64,000 bases of DNA. Origin: CBDBIG01 sp965205845 [NCBI: bacterium] (lineage in GTDB: Bacteria; SAR324). The stretch covers positions 434,001 to 498,000 of the forward strand of contig CBDBIG010000004.1 in assembly GCA_965205845.1 (NCBI GenBank). Reading direction: 5' to 3'. Shown here piece by piece: positions 1 to 7,466 of this stretch (the first letter of the stretch is position 1; every line of letters starts with the position of its first letter). The notes beneath the pieces were generated by a model. The model did no database searches. It saw only the letters and a program-made list of their open reading frames with translations, and was not told the origin of the DNA. The translations under genes and the position numbers were made by a program.

Positions 1-324
1 TTTTTTGCCCTAGCCAAAGCCCTTTGCCAGCATAAGTCCTTGGCAGGTGTTGTGCTGATTGGAGCTACCGCCCATAAAATTGAACAAGCCTTGCACCATG
101 CTGCGCAAGTTTTGGGTTGTGCCCTACCCGCCATAAAGCGTGCAGGCAGCCTTAAACAAGCCATTGCCGCAGCGGAGCACATCTTGCCTTGTGGTGGTGC
201 CATTGTGCTCAGTCCCGCCTGCGCCAGTTTTGATATGTTTGCCAACTACAAAACGCGTGGTGATACCTTTTGTGCGCTGGTAAGGGAACGTGCTGCCACA
301 CCCACTACACCCGCACATGCCTAG
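1..324 (+). CDS. murD: UDP-N-acetylmuramoyl-L-alanine--D-glutamate ligase, C-terminal end (partial)
   Basis: The frame is open from the first base of the window and ends at TAG 322-324, so only the last 107 residues are present. The motif LSPACASFDMFANYKTRG is the well-known signature of the MurD C-terminal domain, where the Mur ligase closes over the ATP and amino-acid sites. MurD adds D-glutamate to UDP-MurNAc-L-alanine in the cytoplasm during peptidoglycan synthesis. The last 4 bases overlap the end of the convergent PilZ gene. The rest of the gene lies left of the window. Confidence 0.9.
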   Translation, partial: FFALAKALCQHKSLAGVVLIGATAHKIEQALHHAAQVLGCALPAIKRAGSLKQAIAAAEHILPCGGAIVLSPACASFDMFANYKTRGDTFCALVRERAATPTTPAHA

Positions 325-773
325 AGCACGGGGGCGTTTTGTGCGCGCATCCTCATCTCATACGCCAATGCTTTTACTTGATCGCCGCTCACGTTAGGGC
401 CAAAGCACCCATGTACGTGATAGTGATATTGTAAATCGTCGGCCTTATCGACTTCCATCACGCAATCTAATACCTCTACCTCAAGGGCTATCAGGTTCAT
501 GGCGCTGAGGACCAACTTGCTGCCCTTGGCAAAATAGGAACTAGACAAAAATGATACCCCTTTTGAGGAAAGGTCAACCACCTCGTATTCTTGAGGAAGG
601 GGTTGAATAAACACGCGTTTTGAGATTGCATGGTTCTGCCCTGGTTTGGTGTACTGTTTGGGGTGTTGCCCTGTTTCATCTTGTTGTGTGGTTTGATGAA
701 GTACTTTTTTAAGGGATCGGTCGCGCTCCTTCCAAGAAAGCTCACCGCCGTTTGGCGTATCATCTTCTTTCAT
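321..773 (-). CDS. PilZ-domain protein
   Basis: A 150-residue soluble protein. Residues about 45-145 look like a PilZ barrel: the segment YEVVDLSSKGVSFLSSSYF carries the D-x-S-x-x-G motif that contacts cyclic di-GMP, and LVLSAMNLIALEVEVLDC fits the following strands. The usual RxxxR motif upstream is not clear (an SKRV segment lies near residue 52), so nucleotide binding is not assured. The first 45 residues are charged and poorly ordered. No second domain is present, so it is probably a small c-di-GMP receptor or adaptor. It converges with murD and overlaps its stop by 4 bp. Confidence 0.7.
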   Translation of the reverse strand: MKEDDTPNGGELSWKERDRSLKKVLHQTTQQDETGQHPKQYTKPGQNHAISKRVFIQPLPQEYEVVDLSSKGVSFLSSSYFAKGSKLVLSAMNLIALEVEVLDCVMEVDKADDLQYHYHVHGCFGPNVSGDQVKALAYEMRMRAQNAPVL

Positions 774-959
774 TACAAAATCGCCTTATGTTTTTGTAAA
801 AAACCCTATTCACAAGCAAGACTCCAAGCAACGTCATCCAATACCTTAACAGCCACCCGCCCATTGTACGCCAACTTATTATACAAGATAAAGAGGGTCA
901 TGCTTTTATGTCCGCTTGACACGTGCTATTTTGCCCCCATAAACCCAACATAGGCATCA

Positions 960-1200
960 ATGCGGTTGTGCCCGGACACTTGCTTTGCCACGGGTCAAAA
1001 TTTAATGGTTTTTTGTGGTTTTTCAACGGTTTACGGGAAGTGTGTTTGCGCCAAAAGGGTGGTGGCACGTGTCCCGCCCAAAAAACGGTGTAATGCGGGT
1101 TTGCGCGTTTTCGTTCACATGGAATGCCACTTCTCACAAGGCCTTGTTCGAGGGAATTCGAGGGAATTCGAAAGCGTTCGAACCCCCTAACATCAAGCCT
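960..1200 (+). repeat. Left-end repeat of the Mu-like element (inverted copy at 26200-26420)
   Basis: The block starts with GGACACTTGCTTT near 970, continues through a run of TTTTTGTGGTTTTTC-type sequence and the phrase GGGTGGTGGCACGTGTCCCG, and ends near GTTTGCGCGTTTT. The reverse complement of 26200-26420 has the same elements in the same order. The stretch 774-959 to its left holds no gene I can support. Confidence 0.7.
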
Positions 1201-1319
1201 TAGCGGGTTTTACACAAAAAATGCCATTCGTCTGACTTGCGCTGGGCAAACACCCCCGTGATGATTTTGGAGGGGGGTTTATGCCCCGCAAAAGGTCGGA
1301 GTTCGGCACTCTAACATGG

Positions 1320-1530
1320 AACTGAACATGGAACTCAATTTTTCGCCCTTTTCATGGATCAAACCCTTGTTTTGAAAATACTTTTTCGCGATTGGCCTAA
1401 AAATAAAAAATAATCTAGCTTGGAACTCCTTTTTTTCTAAACCGCCCTGGGTTGCACGTAAATCACGGGCACAACCTGTTCTATTTCGTCATCATTCCTT
1501 AGCGAATGGGTGTCGTGCCAGCACTCCTCT
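1320..1530 (-). pseudogene. 3' remnant of a phage repressor gene with a large internal deletion
   Basis: Read on the - strand, the last codons give DEIEQVVPVIYVQPRAV, nearly identical to the end of the intact repressor at 23882-24985 (DEIEQVVPVIYVQRRAV). Just upstream is DTHSLRNDD, matching DTHSMRNDF from the middle of that repressor, so about 470 bp covering the S24 peptidase domain has been lost between the two. Homology continues past the stop: AGCTAGATTATTTTTTATTT follows both genes. Not functional as a self-cleaving repressor. Confidence 0.75.
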
Positions 1531-1587
1531 CTTGCCCCGCTTTTGCAATGCCTTTTTTTAAAGCAACCCGTATTTAAGGAGCAGCAG

Positions 1588-1791
1588 ATGGAACATCTCA
1601 GCGCGAACGACCTTGTGTGCTTTGATTGCCCCCTAGATTTTTGCCTTGAGGAGGCAGCCCTCCCAAAGGGAACCCAGCCACCCGGTGGTTGCCCCGCCAT
1701 GGCTGAAAAGGGAGAAATCGCAGCCTCCCATAAAGCCTACTGCGGGGCCAACAAAGCCAGGCTTGCGGCACGCGAGAAAGCATGTTTATAA
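1588..1791 (+). CDS. Small cysteine-rich protein of the phage remnant
   Basis: A 67-residue frame beginning MEHLSANDLVCFDCPLDFC, with AAGGAGCAGCAG just before the ATG as a ribosome-binding site. Cysteines occur as CxxC, then C, C and a final C, which may bind zinc, and the C-terminal half is basic (YCGANKARLAAREKAC). It lies between the decayed repressor and the transposase start, where Mu-like phages carry small early regulators. I do not recognise the family. The good ribosome site argues for a real gene; the short length and decayed surroundings argue for caution. Confidence 0.45.
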   Translation: MEHLSANDLVCFDCPLDFCLEEAALPKGTQPPGGCPAMAEKGEIAASHKAYCGANKARLAAREKACL

Positions 1792-1831
1792 AGCAACCCA
1801 CTTTGCAAGTTGAAAGGGCCGTGAAAACCCC

Positions 1832-1888
1832 ATGCAACAATGGTACAGCGCACAAGAATTGGCAGACATTGCCAATGCACTAAGATAG
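1832..1888 (+). pseudogene. 5' stub of a MuA-type transposase gene
   Basis: The frame begins MQQWYSAQELADIAN and stops at TAG after 18 codons. The opening is the same as that of the transposase starting at 22856 (MQQWYSAQELVGVAG), the winged-helix DNA-binding N terminus of MuA-like transposases. The remaining roughly 600 codons are gone. A 22-codon open frame (1893-1961) and a strong AAAGGAGG before 1976 follow. Confidence 0.65.
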
Positions 1889-1975
1889 CAATGACGCAGT
1901 TAAGTTTGTTCGAGGGTGGCATGGGCCGCCAGCACGAAGGGAATGACACTTTGCATTAAAGGAGGTTTTTAAAGG

Positions 1976-2930
1976 ATGCGTGAAGCGGTTGCACAAAATA
2001 AGGGGGCACAAAATGGGGATGTTGCTGTGCTGCCCATAGGCTATAACCAAGCCCTTGAGGGGGTAGCAAGGGGGGATTGGACACCCACTGAAATGCGGGT
2101 ATGGGCTGCTGTGATGGGATGCACAGAGCATGGACGTTCCCATGCCCTTTTTACCAACAAGACTTTGGGCGCGATGATTAAGCGGAGCCCTGGTTGGGTT
2201 GGGCAGGTAGTAAAGCGCATGGCCAAACGCAACATGCTTTGGCTAAGCCGTGGTCATTGCAAGCGTGGTGAGTATTGCTTGCGCCCTACAGATTGTTCGC
2301 TGTGGGAGGAACGCGAACCGGTGGTAAGAAAAAAAGCAGCCCCGAAACCCCGAGGCGAACAGCGGTCAGCAAAAGGACAGCAGCCAGCAATACCCCCAAG
2401 TAAGCCCGCCAAGAAGACGCAGCAGCACATGATAGAGGATATCCGAGAATCAGCCTTCGTGCTGTTTTATTTTGGCAACGCTGATCCCCCACGCAAAGAA
2501 GATGGGCAAGCCAAAGCGCATGCCCTGGCGTTGGGGTTGCCATTGCTAAAAAAATACCAAGACTACCCACGCAAAGAAGGCAGGCTTATGGCACGCAAGG
2601 CATTTGACACCAAATTGAATTGGTTTAAGGCACAAGACAAAAAGCGCGTAAAGCAAGGCAAACATAAAATGTACACCCTTAAGAACGTGTTGGAAATATT
2701 GGAGCAAGGTGTATTCGATGCTGGGCTGTATGACAGAGAGTTGAATTATGTCAAGCACCCTGCAACCTTTTTTAAATCAATTTGACCCACGAGATGTTGA
2801 AGATAAAAAGGCGGTGATGCATGCAGACAGGGTTGACCCTGCACTTTGTGACGGGCGATTTGATGCGGTGTTTGCACAAAGTTACGCAGCCAGCCCCATT
2901 ACCAAGGCCACCGCCCAGCCAGCAGCGTAG
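1976..2930 (+). pseudogene. Phage replisome-organizer / replication-initiation protein, single frameshift
   Basis: The first frame (1976-2785, 269 residues) has AAAGGAGG 10 bp before the ATG. Residues about 35-90 form a winged-helix-like segment (TPTEMRVWAAVMG, then LGAMIKRSPGWVGQVVKRM) of the kind found in phage replication proteins that load host DnaB. A basic linker and a second region ending HPATFF follow. In this group the end is normally HPAT-(W/F)-LN followed by an acidic tail. Skipping one T in the T6 run at 2768-2773 restores HPATFLNQFDPRDVED and continues to 2930, so the gene seems broken by a one-base insertion (or sequence error). No counterpart survives in the larger prophage. 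Family assignment is by motif only. Confidence 0.55.
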
Positions 2931-2934
2931 TTTT

Positions 2935-3170
2935 TTACGCGCCAGCCGAGCAAGTCAAGCCCATCAAGCCCTGCAACGGGTACACCTTGAGTGCAAACCT
3001 TGGCCAAGACGTGCTCAACCGCTACGATGCAAAAAACCCCCCCTTCTACCTCGACTTAGCCCTACCACGGGCACGAAAAAGACTATGGCAAGGTTTTTTT
3101 GTTGAGCGAAGACTTTGAAAGTCTCGCAACGGTTAAAGGGCAAGGCAAGTTTCTACTGAGCATCACTAAC
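2935..3170 (+). pseudogene. Fragment of a D12-class DNA adenine methyltransferase (dam-like)
   Basis: One frame reads LSANLGQDVLNRYDAKNPPF and then FYLD, and another continues with HGHEKDYGK and DFESLATVKGQGKFLLSI. These are the target-recognition and DPPY regions of phage Dam enzymes, and each matches the decayed dam gene at 15700-16548. The DPPY codons are destroyed by a small deletion after FYLD, so the fragment cannot be active. The N-terminal half is absent. Confidence 0.65.
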
Positions 3171-3329
3171 AAAGGGGGCAAGCGATTGATGGTAAAATCG
3201 ATAGGTAAAAAGATGCCATCTGAAATTAAACGGCGAAACCGACGGTGGCAAAGCATGTAAACTTTTACAAGCCCTAGCAACTTTGAGCAAAAGCCACACC
3301 CAAGGCCTTAAGGGCTGGGTTTGAGATTA

Positions 3330-4112
3330 AATGGATGAAAATGCGGGCAAATTAGCCCGAGTGCGAATCTGAGCACCTTACCAAAACCAAAGCGCACCCT
3401 CAGAGCATCTCCGTCCAGAGCTGCAATTCATGGGAAAAGAATGGTTTTGTGCGAACAACGATGATCACCAGCGCCCATCATTTTGGCGTTTATATTCGAG
3501 ACAAATGCTTGGGAGTGATCCAGTTTGGAGCCTTATCAAACCCCGTTGTTTGAAGCACATGGTGGCAAAAAGCGTTTATGAGAATTTCCGTGAACTTTGG
3601 CCGCATGTGGCTCAGCGATGAGGCCCCTAAAAAATAGCGAAAGTCGCGCCATTAGCCTATGTATCCGCTTATTAAAACGCTTACGCCCCCGCTTGAAGTG
3701 GATCCAATCTTTTGCGGACGAACGCTGCGGGCGCTGCGAGCGCTGGTCTCTCAAGCCTCCAATTTTCTTATACTTGGGCGAACACCTCGCTACCTTCGAC
3801 CCGCTCGACGGGCGCGTGTAGCATCAAAAGGCAAAAACCATCAAAGGGCAACCGCCTTACGCACGTTTAAACGCACCTTGGGGCCAATCCCAAAATCTTA
3901 AAACTGAGGCAATTTCGCGACCTCTTCCTCGTAGACCAAAGGGTCAAAAAAAATATCTGTTTCCCCATCAAACCCTACCCAAAACCCTATGGTCGGATAC
4001 TAGAAGCACTAACCTCAGTTAAACCCTTACGCAAAAAATATGCCGAAATAAAGAGACCCCAGAATGACCAGTGGCAAAGCATGTGGACGAAAGTGTAAAA
4101 GCAAGTGAACGG
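3330..4112 (+). pseudogene. Remnant of a phage Mom-like DNA-modification gene
   Basis: Three frames together give Mom-like sequence: SAHHFGVYIRDKCLGVIQFG (one frame), then FGRMWLSDEAP and KNSESRAISLCIRLLKR, then LKWIQSFADERCG and FLYLGEHLATF. Mu Mom and its relatives carry a GVxQFG segment, the RNSESRAIS motif and the FADxxxCG segment in this order; Mom is an acyltransferase-fold protein that modifies adenine to protect phage DNA. At least three frame changes and an in-frame TGA make it non-functional. The tail (KKYAEIKRPQNDQWQSMW) runs into the right-end repeat. A dam fragment lies just upstream, fitting the known link of Dam methylation to mom expression in Mu. Confidence 0.6.
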
Positions 4113-4170
4113 CTACATTCGCAAACCCGCATTCCACCGCTTTTTTGGCGGGACACGCGCGACCGCTTGC
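4020..4170 (+). repeat. Right-end repeat of the Mu-like element (inverted copy at 15567-15670)
   Basis: The sequence AAAGAGACCCCAGAATGACC, then a tract like GTGTAAAAGCAAGTG, is found inverted at 15570-15665 and in decayed form at 50385-50445. Near 4126 a further block, CGCAAACCCGCATTCCACCG, is an inverted match to the left-end repeat. The repeated GTGTAAAAGCAxGTG units resemble multiple transposase-binding sites at a Mu end (inference). Confidence 0.6.
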
Positions 4171-4293
4171 CAAACCTTCCACAAGGGTTTGGCTGCGCCC
4201 ATAAACAACACACCTTAACGGCTTTTTCGCAGCCACTCACAGCGAGGGGAGGACCAGCGTGCCCCACTCCAATTTGGTCAGCGGATAATCAAG

Positions 4294-4926
4294 CTATTTA
4301 GAGTTTCCAAGGCACTGGATATAATCCGTCACGACTTTGTCCATTGGCAAACCCAATTCTTTGGCATATAGACGCACAAAGCCTTTGATATAAATGCCTG
4401 CTGGGAGAATCTCAATATTTTCTTCTTCAATGGCACGCAGGTAGAGCACGCGCACTTTGGTTTTGTTTGCTACCTGCTGTAGCGTGTCTCCTCTAAGATT
4501 GCGCAATTCACGCAGTACGGCACCATTAAAACTGGTTACACTGGACACTGCTTGGGCAAATTGTTCTGCCGTTTTGCGCTGCACAGCAGCGGCAGGGTGC
4601 TGTTTTTTATCCCCCGTACTGGTTTTGTTTGGATTACGGTTTTTCTGTGCAACTGCGCCACCTTGACGCCGATTCTTCTGCTCTTTTTTTTCTAGGGCAT
4701 CATCGTACTTGCGGCGTTTTTTGATATCGGACAAGGTGGAATAAGCCTCAAGCATCATTTTGAGCAGCAATTCACTCTCTTCTTCGGTGGCAAGTGAATA
4801 CGCTGCCATCGATTCAGGCTCAAAGGCTTGCTTGCCCATGACGTAAGCATCATGGATCTCTTCAACGCTCGCAGTCCGTTCAACGCCAAGCAATTCATAG
4901 TGATTTTGCGTGCGCAGGTGTTTCAT
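4294..4926 (-). CDS. J-domain-like / RodZ-type helix-turn-helix protein
   Basis: Residues about 5-75 (counting from MKHLRTQNHYELLG) look like a DnaJ J-domain, including the closing KRRKYDDAL, but the HPD tripeptide needed to stimulate Hsp70 is absent (MGKQAF stands there). A basic low-complexity linker follows. Residues about 140-210 match the RodZ/HTH_25 fold: LRELRNLRGDTLQQVANKT and LYLRAIEEENIEILPAGIY, then GFVRLYAKELGL. No membrane segment is seen, unlike RodZ. The chosen ATG at 4926 starts right before the J-domain; a TTG at 4992 would add 22 residues. It lies downstream of the MinD-like gene on the same strand, as such genes often do in other bacteria. Likely an adaptor or regulator for that ATPase (inference). 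Confidence 0.65.
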   Translation of the reverse strand: MKHLRTQNHYELLGVERTASVEEIHDAYVMGKQAFEPESMAAYSLATEEESELLLKMMLEAYSTLSDIKKRRKYDDALEKKEQKNRRQGGAVAQKNRNPNKTSTGDKKQHPAAAVQRKTAEQFAQAVSSVTSFNGAVLRELRNLRGDTLQQVANKTKVRVLYLRAIEEENIEILPAGIYIKGFVRLYAKELGLPMDKVVTDYIQCLGNSK

Positions 4927-5056
4927 GGCACTTGTTATTCGGCTAGCTAGGGGGAGTATTTTGTCGAAAACGAGGTTCGAATGAAAAAACAAACTCTATC
5001 CAAGGTGGTATAGATGCCTTGGCCGAGCAAACACCGTTGTAATCAAAAAATGGTTA

Positions 5057-6004
5057 TTACACCTCAGAAAACATGCTATTCATATTTCCCAGTTGTTGGT
5101 TGTATACCAAGTTTTGGGTGATTACCCTTAAATTCCGGGCACTTTTGCCTTTTTTACTGCTCGCCAACACAGGGGTTCGTTGCCGAACAGAACGCCACAC
5201 CTGGTCGTCCGCTTCTAAAAAACCAATAAAATCTAATGCCAAACCAAAAAACTTGGAGCAAGCGTTTTGAATGGCATAGCCCACCTTCACATCCTTAACA
5301 GAGCGCACCTGGTTTAAAATAATCTGCGGTCTAAACTCCGAGAGTGCTGTAACCATATTTTCGCCAATCTCGGGCTCCATACGGCAAATAAAGTCGATTA
5401 AATCCAAAGGAGATCGCAGGTTGAGATGGTTGCGGCTATCTGTGGCTTGTTCAATAACCATACGCACTCGCGGGTTAATCGACAACTGGCGCAGCTTGCG
5501 GTAAAGCGCACCTTTAATAAAGCGGTAGGCATTTTCAATCGAGGTCGGTTCTGGGATTAATACCACCACCCCTTTGTCTGCTGCTAAGAAGAAATCGAGC
5601 GTTGACTTGGTGGTACCAGCACCTAGATCCAGCACGATGTATTCCGCCTCAACATCTTGCAATGCTTCTATCAAGCGATAGGACTGGGTATCACTGGCAT
5701 CGGTAATGTCTAAAATGTCATGGGCACCACTGATAAGCGATAAGCCAGCGTACTGGGTAGGCGCAATCACCGTGTCTATCGCGTGACCATGATTGCTCAT
5801 ATAATCAGAGAGTGTGGCTTCGGGCTTGGCCATTCCCAAACAGGTGTGTAGGTTGGCCCCACCTAAATCGGCATCGACCAAAATAGTCCTCTTTTGGCTT
5901 TGTGCCAAAGCCAAGCCAATGTTGCAGGCAACATAACTCTTACCCACACCGCCCTTGCCGCTTCCTACGGCAATAATTTGTTTTTGCTTTAACAGCCGAC
6001 CCAT
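5057..6004 (-). CDS. MinD/FlhG-like P-loop ATPase
   Basis: A 315-residue protein with the deviant Walker A GSGKGGVGKSYVACNIGLAL at residues about 14-33, switch region LVDADLGGANLHTCLG, and Walker B-like EYIVLDLGAGTTKSTLDFF. This is the SIMIBI (ParA/MinD) architecture, in which ATP-bound dimers position cell structures. The residues between switch and Walker B, and the length, fit the FlhG (YlxH)/MinD-like group better than septum-site MinD. No C-terminal membrane-targeting amphipathic helix is obvious. Flagellar genes are not in the window, so the cargo is unknown. It is followed by the J-domain/HTH gene in the same direction with a short gap, suggesting one transcript. Confidence 0.8.
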   Translation of the reverse strand: MGRLLKQKQIIAVGSGKGGVGKSYVACNIGLALAQSQKRTILVDADLGGANLHTCLGMAKPEATLSDYMSNHGHAIDTVIAPTQYAGLSLISGAHDILDITDASDTQSYRLIEALQDVEAEYIVLDLGAGTTKSTLDFFLAADKGVVVLIPEPTSIENAYRFIKGALYRKLRQLSINPRVRMVIEQATDSRNHLNLRSPLDLIDFICRMEPEIGENMVTALSEFRPQIILNQVRSVKDVKVGYAIQNACSKFFGLALDFIGFLEADDQVWRSVRQRTPVLASSKKGKSARNLRVITQNLVYNQQLGNMNSMFSEV

Positions 6005-6224
6005 GGTATAACGCTGACCTCATTCGTAAAGAAGTGGAAATGTGGGCTTGCAAGAAGCATGGAATAGATCGCAAAAACAAAAGACAACCACAGCCAATTG
6101 CTGTTTTTATCATCATCTGTAGGTTCACAACACGGGTTGTCACAAATAAGATACCAGACAGTATAGCAAGAAATCAGCCATTTTGCGCGATAGTGCTTAA
6201 ATTTTTATTGATAATAAAATATTC

Positions 6225-7265
6225 TTAAATGGGTTTTATCCATCGTATCACGAGCAAAAGAATCAGCAAAACACCCTCGGTACTCCATGAGGAAACTGCC
6301 TGGCTTAGGACCTTGGCAGCCCCTAAAAAAGTAACCGCTTGCTTGGCAAACAGGTAGGCAGTGCCTAACAACACCACACCAATTAAAGCCCATGCCGATG
6401 TGCCGATCCGCGAGAGAGGGTGAACGGCACTTGCACCAAGGCACATTAAAAGTAGAGCACTGGCAATGTGTGAAAGCTGTTGATGGATGGTAAACTGCCA
6501 AAGTGACACAATGTGAGGTGTGATTTGCCCCGATTGGGATTTTTTCCATACGCTTACCCAGTTTTCTTTGCCCAAAGCGTTTTTTTCAGAACTTAACAGG
6601 TTTGGAATGTGACGCACCAGCATGGTTTGCTTGGGCTGATGTTTCAGTTGCCATGCATTTTTTCCTGTGTATTGCCTAATGTGTACATCTTCCCACAACC
6701 ATTGTTCGCCTTGTTTTGTCATCCTTTGGGCATACATTACCATCACCAAACGCTTCTGGGTAGGCTCAAAACGCAGCAAAACAGGTTGGTAGATGGTATT
6801 TTGGTTCCCCTCATTCAAGGTGCCATGCAGTATTTGATGCTGCGATGCACGCCACACACTCCCAGAATAGGCTCTGGGTTTTAGCGTTTTAACCCAATGA
6901 ACCAACCCTGCCTCTGCTGCCAAACCAAAACAACCCAAACCTATGGCAACAACAGCGAGTAGACGCATTATTTTTGCGGGGGAGTAATAAAAGCTGTACA
7001 ATACGAGCAGTTCGTTATTTTGTTGAAATTCGCGCAGGCATAGCACAGATGAAAACAACACGCTAATCAACAAAAGGGAAAGAATATTGTTTGAAGCGGT
7101 GTTTAACAAAACGGTTAGCAGGCGTACAATGCCGTCGATGCCTTCTAGCGTGAAGCGAAAGTCAAAAGCAAAACTGCCTATGAGGCTGATGGATAGCAAA
7201 CTCAAAAAACAGATAGTCCACCACCGTAAATAACGCAGCACAATGTAGCGTGATAAAATTTTCAA
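6225..7265 (-). CDS. LptF/LptG family lipopolysaccharide-export permease
   Basis: The protein has N-terminal membrane segments (ISRYIVLRYL-type opening, then SLLSISLIGSFAF and a long hydrophobic stretch LSLLLISVLFSSVLCL), a periplasmic beta-rich domain (residues about 140-260) and C-terminal membrane segments (residues about 265-345). The phrase FQQNNELLVLYSFYYSP corresponds to the ELxxLxxxGxSP motif of YjgP/YjgQ proteins. LptF and LptG are the membrane halves of the LptBFG ABC transporter that lifts LPS from the inner membrane. I chose TTG 7265, preceded by GAGAGG at 7 bp; an upstream extension to 7364 has a proline-rich odd sequence. Which of LptF or LptG it is cannot be told here. Confidence 0.75.
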   Translation of the reverse strand: MKILSRYIVLRYLRWWTICFLSLLSISLIGSFAFDFRFTLEGIDGIVRLLTVLLNTASNNILSLLLISVLFSSVLCLREFQQNNELLVLYSFYYSPAKIMRLLAVVAIGLGCFGLAAEAGLVHWVKTLKPRAYSGSVWRASQHQILHGTLNEGNQNTIYQPVLLRFEPTQKRLVMVMYAQRMTKQGEQWLWEDVHIRQYTGKNAWQLKHQPKQTMLVRHIPNLLSSEKNALGKENWVSVWKKSQSGQITPHIVSLWQFTIHQQLSHIASALLLMCLGASAVHPLSRIGTSAWALIGVVLLGTAYLFAKQAVTFLGAAKVLSQAVSSWSTEGVLLILLLVIRWIKPI

Positions 7266-7466
7266 TAAAATGCCTCTCAATCTAAAAAATGGGGGGGAGG
7301 GGGGGGGAAAATTGAAACCCATACAAAATAATGGGTTCGGTATTGCTGGTGCGATAACACCCAAAAGCAGGCTTTTTGCATTTTAAGGCTAAAGTGGTAT
7401 TTTAAGAAGACGAATTTGAATCATTTGAGCGCGGTACTATCCTGTTACAATAGGCTTCATTAGATT

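Larger units (their letters stand above)
960..4170 (+). mobile_element. Collapsed Mu-like prophage remnant (about 3.2 kb, + orientation)
   Basis: The order is: left-end repeat (960-1200), antisense repressor 3' end (1320-1530), small cysteine-rich gene, start of a MuA-type transposase (1832), replisome-organizer gene (1976-2930), dam fragment (2935-3170), mom remnant (3330-4112) and right-end repeat (4020-4170). This repeats, in inverted orientation, the order of the larger prophage at 15567-26420, with which it shares both end repeats and the repressor tail. Everything between the transposase start and dam, except the replication gene, is missing. It is best read as a deletion derivative of a sister element. 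Exact ends and target duplication were not resolved. Confidence 0.7.
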
